A stretch of DNA of 10,590 nt from an archaeon (GTDB taxonomy: Archaea > B1Sed10-29 > WALL01). The notes beneath the pieces are model-generated. The model saw only the letters and a program-made list of their open reading frames with translations. It was not told the DNA's origin and made no database searches. The stretch spans positions 1 to 10,590 of the forward strand of contig JAUVIW010000027.1 in assembly GCA_030592525.1 (NCBI GenBank), in the 5' to 3' direction. Position 1 is the first letter of the stretch. Each line of letters begins with the position of its first letter. Of the stretch, positions 6,669-10,590 are shown in pieces. A program made the translations under genes and the position numbers.

Positions 6669-7685
6669 ATGTCGTACTTTGACAAGCGCGTTGCAGTAAT
6701 CAGGGACGAGGCAGCCCTCCTCGATGCCTACGCACCGGACAGGATAGAGCACAGGGACGGCCAGAAGCAGCAGCTCGCCGCGTGCCTCAGGCCGGTCACA
6801 CTCAACAGGAGGCCCAGGAACGCCTTCATATACGGGCCGTGCGGCACAGGAAAGACGCTTGTGGCGAATTACATGCTCAAGGAGCTCGAGCAGCACACCT
6901 CCAAGGCCCGCGGGGCCTATGTGAACTGCTGGAAGCGGAACACCACGCACGCCGCACTCGTCGAGATACTGAACCAGCTCGACATTTACACTAATTACAG
7001 GCAGGCGGTCACTGACCTCCTGAGGTATTTGGAGAAGGAGTCCGCGCGCAAGCAGGTGCTCGTGTGCCTGGACGAGATAGACGCACTGGACTCAATGGAG
7101 CTCCTGTACGACCTCTCACGCTCGGGCATCGGCGTCGTGGCGGTCAGCAACGACGCTTATGCACTGATGGACATTGACCAGAGAATCAAGAGCTCGCTCT
7201 CGGTCGAGAACATCGAGTTCCCGATGTACACCGTGGAAGAAGTCTTCGACATTTTGCAGCAAAGGAAGCAATACGCATTCGTGCCCGGCTCCGCTCCGGA
7301 ACGCGCCCTGAAGCTGGCTGCGCGGCTGTCAGGCGGCGACGCCAGGATAGCTTTGGAGACTGTGCGGCGCGCCGCACTCATGGCTGAGGACGAGGAGCGC
7401 GAGGCGTTCAATGTCGAGGACGTCAAAAAGGCGTACACGGGCGGCACGAAGAACTTCCGCAAGACGGAAGCGTTAAAAAGGCTGAATGAGCACGAGAAAG
7501 CAATCTACCTGGTGCTCGACGAAAAAGGAGAGCTCAGCACGAAGAAGCTGTGGGAAGAGTACAACAAGAGAATCAAGGACCCCGCGTCGCAGAGGAGCTA
7601 CCGGAACTACTGCGGCCACCTCGTGCGGCTGGGGCTCGTCGATGCCAGCGGGAACTTGACGGGAAGAAAGTACAAGATGGTGTGA
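6669..7685 (+). CDS. cdc6: Orc1/Cdc6-type replication initiator ATPase
   Basis: An AAA+ ATPase of the archaeal Orc1/Cdc6 family, which binds replication origins and helps load the MCM helicase. Walker A is GPCGTGKT (56-63), Walker B VLVCLDEID (130-138, D135 and E136), sensor 1 AVSND (158-162, N161), and sensor 2 GGDARIALE (222-230, R226). A short winged-helix domain (about 265-338) carries the RSYRNYCGHLVRLGLV pattern typical of the family's C-terminal DNA-binding part. At 338 residues it is somewhat shorter than the usual roughly 370-420, mainly in the linker and winged helix. It begins at ATG 6669 behind a well-placed TATA box. Its TGA is 2 bases from the next ATG, so it probably heads an operon. 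I see no clear origin recognition boxes beside it. It could be a second, non-origin paralogue. Confidence 0.93.
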   Translation: MSYFDKRVAVIRDEAALLDAYAPDRIEHRDGQKQQLAACLRPVTLNRRPRNAFIYGPCGTGKTLVANYMLKELEQHTSKARGAYVNCWKRNTTHAALVEILNQLDIYTNYRQAVTDLLRYLEKESARKQVLVCLDEIDALDSMELLYDLSRSGIGVVAVSNDAYALMDIDQRIKSSLSVENIEFPMYTVEEVFDILQQRKQYAFVPGSAPERALKLAARLSGGDARIALETVRRAALMAEDEEREAFNVEDVKKAYTGGTKNFRKTEALKRLNEHEKAIYLVLDEKGELSTKKLWEEYNKRIKDPASQRSYRNYCGHLVRLGLVDASGNLTGRKYKMV

Positions 7686-7687
7686 TC

Positions 7688-8296
7688 ATGGCAAAAGTGA
7701 CTATGGAAGAGGAACGGCACTGGATTTACGTCGTCGCCGCACTGGTGACGATTTGTCTCGCGCTCAGCATTTATTTGAACAGCCATGAGGAAAACCTGAT
7801 TGACAATTTCTACTCAGAGGAAACCGTTCTCGAGCTGTGTGAGCAGCACGTGAAGTACGACCCGTACGACACATTTGGCGCGGGCAACTCTGCGGGCGGG
7901 TGCAGCTCGCTTCTCGCAACTGAGGACCCCACTAAAACAGAGCTCAGTGACTACTACACAACACAATTAAAGCATGATATGCTGCTGTACTCGCGCGGCA
8001 TAGGCATCATACAAAAGATGTTCCACGCAACGTTCTTCATCGGCGCGTTCCTGCTGGTAACGCAGCTGTTCATGTACAAGAAGGGGCACCACCGAATGAT
8101 CCGGCACTTGTACAGGTCTTACGCCCTGTTCTTTGCGCTGGCCATCGGAGGCTACGCCGTGTTCACCGCAAACCCATTATTGTACCATGAGCTTGCGAAG
8201 CTCATAAGCGAGCCCAACCACCTAGTGCTCGCAGGAGTAATGGCCGTGACGTTCTTCGTGGTCGCCGTGATATCCCAGAACCTGAAGGAGCTGTGA
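7688..8296 (+). CDS. Four-helix membrane protein of unknown function (202 residues)
   Basis: Family not recognised. Hydrophobic segments at about 12-30, 111-130, 142-160 and 177-196 look like four membrane helices. The basic loop KKGHHRMIRH (131-140) between helices 2 and 3 should be inside by the positive-inside rule, placing both ends inside and an 80-residue acidic, Tyr-rich loop (31-110) outside. That loop has C51 and C72, which could form a disulfide. ATG 7688 lies 2 bases after the cdc6 stop, and the end of cdc6 offers GGTGTGA as a possible ribosome-binding site; a longer frame from 7550 merely overlaps cdc6. The flavin reductase-like gene follows after 4 bases, so the three genes are probably co-transcribed, although no shared function is obvious. 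Confidence 0.85.
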   Translation: MAKVTMEEERHWIYVVAALVTICLALSIYLNSHEENLIDNFYSEETVLELCEQHVKYDPYDTFGAGNSAGGCSSLLATEDPTKTELSDYYTTQLKHDMLLYSRGIGIIQKMFHATFFIGAFLLVTQLFMYKKGHHRMIRHLYRSYALFFALAIGGYAVFTANPLLYHELAKLISEPNHLVLAGVMAVTFFVVAVISQNLKEL

Positions 8297-8300
8297 GCTC

Positions 8301-8849
8301 ATGAGTGAGCTAGTTGAAGTTCCGGAAGACAAGCTTTCTTACGCACACCCCGGCGGAATCACTGCATTGGTATCAACCGTGAGCGAGGAAGGCGTCAACA
8401 ACCTTGCAGCGTTCGGCTTTCATGCGATGTGCTCTGTAAAGCCACCGATGATTGTTATCGGCGTCAGGGAAAGCATTGACACTTACAAGAACGCGCTCGC
8501 AGGAAAAGAGTTTGTTGTAGGCATTCCCGGCAAAGACATTGTCGATAAGGCATACAAGTGCGGTGATGATGTTGTGGACGAGTTCACTCACGCAGGGCTG
8601 ACACCTATACCCTCACTCAAAGTGAAGCCCCCGTCAATCGCGGAATGCCAATCAAACCTCGAGTGCAAGCTGGTGAAAATGGTTCCAACTGGTGACCATA
8701 TACTCATGGTTGGGGAGATTGTCGCCGCAAGAGTGAAAAAGGAAGTGTACGCTGAAGACAAAATAGGCATGCGCACGAAAATGGACTATATTGTACACAA
8801 CACCAAGAACGTCTTCATGACAAAAGACGGCAAAGAGATAAGAGTGTAA
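8301..8849 (+). CDS. Flavin reductase-like (FMN-binding split barrel) protein
   Basis: A 182-residue protein of the flavin reductase-like/flavoredoxin group, cytosolic FMN-binding split-barrel proteins that pass electrons from NAD(P)H or another donor to flavin. The family pattern is visible in HPGGITALVST (16-26), NNLAAFGFHAMCSVKPPMIV (33-52), the RESIDTYKNALAGKEFVVGI stretch, and AECQSNLECKLVKM towards the end of the barrel. Length fits single-domain members. The precise substrate cannot be read from the sequence. The start at 8301 has GGAG 10 bases upstream within the previous gene. Oddly, the final codons (TKDGKEIRV-stop) recur in diverged form at 9566-9595, beyond the next two genes, implying that this 3' end was replaced when those genes arrived. 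Its TAA abuts the next ATG. Confidence 0.85.
   Translation: MSELVEVPEDKLSYAHPGGITALVSTVSEEGVNNLAAFGFHAMCSVKPPMIVIGVRESIDTYKNALAGKEFVVGIPGKDIVDKAYKCGDDVVDEFTHAGLTPIPSLKVKPPSIAECQSNLECKLVKMVPTGDHILMVGEIVAARVKKEVYAEDKIGMRTKMDYIVHNTKNVFMTKDGKEIRV
8820..8836 (+). repeat. Direct repeat copy A (end of flavin reductase gene)
   Basis: The 17 bases ACAAAAGACGGCAAAGA are identical to 9566-9582, an offset of 746 bases. Similarity continues at protein level through the stop codon in both copies. The two copies bracket the DUF4258/DUF2283 pair. Confidence 0.85.
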
Positions 8850-9233
8850 ATGATAATTCACGGTGTGAAAATGACGATTAAACGTAAAACAGTGTACTAC
8901 AACTGTAAAAATGAACTGAAGACGAAACTGAAAAAGTACACAAAAGAAGATATCATCATTACCAACCACGCCAAAATTAGAGCTAAAATCCGCCGCATTC
9001 CCATAACAGATGTAGTACATAACTTGCTTAACCCCTCAAAGCTACATTACGCCAGAAGAGAACCTGCCAAAAAGAAGGGGGAAAAGAAATACTCCTGCTA
9101 CTTCATCTTTAGCAAGGGTCAAGCCCATAGATACGTAATAGTTATAAATAGCAGCATGATTGTAGTAACTGTGATAAGAATAAACAGAAGATGGCAGAGG
9201 AGAGTTGAAAAATATGGCCAAGTACTCGTTTGA
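8850..9233 (+). CDS. DUF4258-like putative toxin (RelE-related fold)
   Basis: A basic protein of 127 residues, or 120 if translated from the in-frame ATG at 8871, which has GGTGTGA just before it. The segment ITNHAKIRAKIRRIPITDVV (37-56) fits the HA..R...R.I....V pattern I associate with DUF4258, and the later strands YSCYFIFSKG, HRYVIVINSS and IVVTVIRINRRW fit a small RelE-like beta sheet; R-R-W near the end is typical of such basic toxins. DUF4258 proteins are often seen beside small antitoxin-like partners, and here a DUF2283 gene overlaps the 3' end by 20 bases, so a toxin role is inferred from pairing. Its first possible ATG abuts the flavin reductase stop. The gene is markedly A+T-rich (lines 8881 and 9121 each about 32% G+C), suggesting transfer. 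Confidence 0.7.
   Translation: MIIHGVKMTIKRKTVYYNCKNELKTKLKKYTKEDIIITNHAKIRAKIRRIPITDVVHNLLNPSKLHYARREPAKKKGEKKYSCYFIFSKGQAHRYVIVINSSMIVVTVIRINRRWQRRVEKYGQVLV
9197..9202 (+). promoter_or_regulatory. Ribosome binding site deciding the DUF2283 start
   Basis: GAGGAG lies 11 bases before ATG 9214, inside the preceding gene. It favours ATG 9214 over TTG 9205, which would leave almost no spacing. Confidence 0.55.
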
Positions 9234-9561
9234 TTACGACGCGAAAAATGATGACCTCATAATATTTCAAGAGGGCAAGCAGTCCAAAGGTGGAATAGAG
9301 GTTGGTGACCTCATAATTGACTTTGACAGTAAAGGCAACGCCATCGCCATAGAATTTCAAAACGCATCTAAAACACTCACAGAGATACAACCTGAACGAA
9401 TAACAAAGAAGCTCCTCTCAAGTATGTTGAAAGCAAAGATACAAACAGACACCAAAGGCGACTTCCTAAGAATCGCGTATGCACTCTTATTCGCAGAAAA
9501 AGAGGTGTCTTCCACCATCGCAATACCTAACATTGTCAGGCCTAGCCCGGTAAGTGCGTAA
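9214..9561 (+). CDS. DUF2283-family putative antitoxin with C-terminal extension
   Basis: A 115-residue protein. The first 55 residues match the DUF2283 pattern: FDYDAKNDDLIIF as the opening strand pair, then GGIEVGDLIIDFDSKGNAIA and IEFQNASKTL. DUF2283 proteins are usually about 60-75 residues; here a helical extension of about 60 residues follows (ERITKKLLSSMLKAKIQTDT, then a segment with RIAYALLFAEKEVSS, then IAIPNIVRPSP). In many toxin-antitoxin pairs such an extension wraps the toxin; that is inference. The gene overlaps the DUF4258 gene by 20 bases, implying translational coupling. The toxin-first order is less common than antitoxin-first but occurs. It ends just before the duplicated flavin reductase remnant. 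Composition is A+T-rich like its partner. Confidence 0.72.
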   Translation: MAKYSFDYDAKNDDLIIFQEGKQSKGGIEVGDLIIDFDSKGNAIAIEFQNASKTLTEIQPERITKKLLSSMLKAKIQTDTKGDFLRIAYALLFAEKEVSSTIAIPNIVRPSPVSA

Positions 9562-9562
9562 T

Positions 9563-9595
9563 ATCACAAAAGACGGCAAAGAAATCCACGTATAG
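9563..9595 (+). pseudogene. Remnant of the flavin reductase gene 3' end (repeat copy B)
   Basis: This stretch reads in one frame as ITKDGKEIHV-stop, against MTKDGKEIRV-stop at the end of the flavin reductase gene. Seventeen bases (9566-9582) are identical, after which the copies differ at silent or conservative positions (GAG/GAA, ATA/ATC, AGA/CAC, GTG/GTA) and use different stops (TAA/TAG). It has no start and no upstream coding continuity, since the DUF2283 stop overlaps just before it. The best reading is a displaced original gene end, left after insertion of the two-gene cassette. Confidence 0.75.
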
Positions 9596-9616
9596 GTAAA
9601 GCATAATCAAAAGTAT

Positions 9617-9624
9617 TATTAATA
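9617..9624 (+). promoter_or_regulatory. TATA-type box of the RHH/RelE pair
   Basis: TATTAATA is centred about 24.5 bases before ATG 9645, compatible with a leaderless transcript and helping to choose that ATG over the start at 9624, which would lie in the box. Confidence 0.45.
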
Positions 9625-9644
9625 TGATAGTAGATAACCTATGT

Positions 9645-9896
9645 ATGCACACAACAATCCAAATCACCGGAACTCTTGAGCAGATACTGGAGGAAGCTGT
9701 GGAAGGAGGCCTCGCCAAAACCAAGACTGAGGCCCTGCGCATGGGGGTGCTAGAGCTCAACAACAGGTACCACCTGCTTGAGAGAAGCCAGGAAGACGAG
9801 CTCGCCGTCAAGAAAATGCAAAGGCTTGACAAGGATATTCGCGAGAAAAAACGCAAGCTACTGGATGAGGATACAGCCCTAGGCAAGTACAGGTGA
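9645..9896 (+). CDS. Ribbon-helix-helix putative antitoxin
   Basis: An 83-residue protein. Residues 1-40 fit a ribbon-helix-helix DNA-binding domain: strand TTIQITGT, helix LEQILEEAVEGGLA, turn KTK, helix TEALRMGVLELNN. The remainder is a long charged helical tail (ERSQEDELAVKKMQRLDKDI onward), as expected for an antitoxin that wraps its toxin. By analogy with known pairs it would bind as a dimer to its own promoter and repress the pair. Its TGA overlaps the GTG start of the RelE-like gene by GTGA, the classic coupled arrangement. The start at 9645 is chosen over 9624 because the earlier codon sits at the TATA box and adds only IVDNLC and similar residues. Confidence 0.8.
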   Translation: MHTTIQITGTLEQILEEAVEGGLAKTKTEALRMGVLELNNRYHLLERSQEDELAVKKMQRLDKDIREKKRKLLDEDTALGKYR

Positions 9897-10162
9897 ATGC
9901 GTTGTATGCACTCGAGTTCATTGAAAAATGGGATGCTTACCTCAAGAAACTTGACAAACCCATCCAACAGAAGATAAGAAAAAAGATAGAGAAGTTAAAG
10001 ATAGAGTTAAGCGCGAGGCACCTGAAGTATGGCCTCAACTATTTCGTGGCCGAAGTGGGACAACACAGGATTTGCTTCAAAGCAAATGAAACAAAAAGAG
10101 TTAAGCGTGTTTACTTTGCAGGCACCCACAAAGATTACGAGAAATGGATTAAAAAACAATAA
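9893..10162 (+). CDS. RelE/ParE-family putative toxin
   Basis: An 89-residue basic protein with the RelE-superfamily layout: strand YALEFI, two helices (EKWDAYLKKLDKPIQQKIRK and KIEKLKIEL), then strands RHLKYGLNYFVAEVG, QHRICFKAN and VKRVYFAGTHKDYEKW. R59 in QHRICF and H79 in GTHKDY lie where the family commonly has functional basic residues, fitting an mRNA-cleaving toxin acting at the ribosome, though a gyrase-type ParE cannot be excluded. Translation starts at GTG 9893, overlapping the antitoxin stop; the nearby ATG 9897 is in another frame. It is convergent with the leftward gene ending at 10168, with only 5 bases between the stops. Confidence 0.8.
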   Translation: MNALYALEFIEKWDAYLKKLDKPIQQKIRKKIEKLKIELSARHLKYGLNYFVAEVGQHRICFKANETKRVKRVYFAGTHKDYEKWIKKQ

Positions 10163-10167
10163 CAATC

Positions 10168-10590
10168 TCACTGCTTCCTGGGCACGAGCTTCTTCCCCGC
10201 GATTGACAGCCTGCCATTGGGCACCACAACGTCGAAGTGGTCCTTGGCCTTAATGTTGCCCCAGCCACCGCGCTTCGAGTCACCGAAGCCCAAGTGAAAA
10301 GTGTTGATGACCTTCTCGATTAGGAGCGTTGTCTTACCCGCTATGTCCAAGTCAATATGGGGATGCGTGCCAATGCCAAGCTCACTCACGCGGAAACAGT
10401 CCATGCCCTTCATGCGCACGAGTATCTTGCGCACGAGGCCGCGGTCGCGGAACGAGACCGGCGTAATCTTGCCCATGCGGCCGTTGTGCAGCATCATCTC
10501 GATGCCGTCACGCACAACACCCATGTCAGCGACCACTGTCCTGGGCGGGAGGAATATGCCACCACTCAAGCGCGAGGGCTGAAAGAAAGC
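10168..10590 (-). CDS. Unrecognised protein, 5'-partial (start beyond right edge)
   Basis: Not recognised. The frame stays open to the right edge, giving 140 residues and a TGA stop at 10170-10168; no start is visible, and the TTG at 10569 is internal to the open frame. Visible segments include SGGIFLPPRTVVADMGVVRD, a Gly/Arg-rich stretch around ITPVSFRDRGLVRKILVRMK, and the terminal FDVVVPNGRLSIAGKKLVPR. It looks like a soluble, basic, strand-rich protein without membrane segments; IDLDIAGKTTLLIEKV superficially resembles a P-loop but lacks the GxxxxGK[ST] spacing. It faces the RelE-like gene tail to tail. No operon partner is visible. Confidence 0.7.
   Translation of the reverse strand, partial: AFFQPSRLSGGIFLPPRTVVADMGVVRDGIEMMLHNGRMGKITPVSFRDRGLVRKILVRMKGMDCFRVSELGIGTHPHIDLDIAGKTTLLIEKVINTFHLGFGDSKRGGWGNIKAKDHFDVVVPNGRLSIAGKKLVPRKQ

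Noticed and set aside
9593..9644. Non-coding RNA or terminator between the remnant and the RHH gene
   Set aside because: The stretch is short and A+T-rich with no convincing hairpin or T-run; a promoter box explains it adequately.
10168..10569. Complete gene starting at TTG 10569 with a possible P-loop
   Set aside because: The frame continues open to the right edge, so the real start is probably outside the window; AGKTTL is not preceded by a proper Walker A glycine spacing.

Overview
The window looks like chromosomal DNA from an archaeon. It holds an Orc1/Cdc6-type initiator, a HerA-type (DUF87) ATPase of archaeal style, a PC4-like small protein, and RHH/RelE and DUF4258/DUF2283 gene pairs. 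Several genes have A/T-only TATA-type boxes centred about 27 bases before the ATG, the spacing expected of leaderless archaeal transcripts. Many proteins match no family I know. Together with very dense packing this suggests a small-genome archaeon, possibly DPANN; that lineage is inference and no rRNA or tRNA is present to settle it.

Layout. Positions 1-1901: a leftward two-gene unit of basic, helical, unrecognised proteins whose stop and start codons abut; the second gene leaves the left edge. 1999-2310: a small rightward orphan gene. 2346-4727: a leftward HerA-like ATPase with a C-terminal winged-helix region between two copies of a short motif. It is divergent, across only 36 bases, from a rightward 479-residue cysteine-free unknown (4764-6203). 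6248-6562: a leftward PC4-like protein with an Ala/Glu/Pro tail. 6669-8849: a tight rightward unit of Orc1/Cdc6, a four-helix membrane protein and a flavin reductase-like protein. 8850-10162: two toxin-antitoxin-like pairs in a row. 10168 to the right edge: the 3' part of a leftward unknown gene.

The strongest unusual signal is at 8820-9594. The last nine codons of the flavin reductase gene and its stop reappear, slightly diverged but in frame, just after the DUF4258/DUF2283 pair (TKDGKEIRV-stop versus TKDGKEIHV-stop). This is what one expects if an A+T-rich two-gene cassette entered at the 3' end of the gene and brought its own replacement gene end, leaving the old end as a remnant. Spot counts of single 60-base lines give about 32-43% G+C in the cassette against 63-73% in parts of the Cdc6 and 479-residue genes.

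Working together: the ATPase, the initiator, the PC4-like protein and the two basic helical proteins with possible nucleic-acid binding parts make a DNA-handling neighbourhood, though only the ATPase and initiator are firm family assignments. No gene-free stretch exceeds about 110 bases. I saw no CRISPR array, insertion sequence, tRNA or rRNA.
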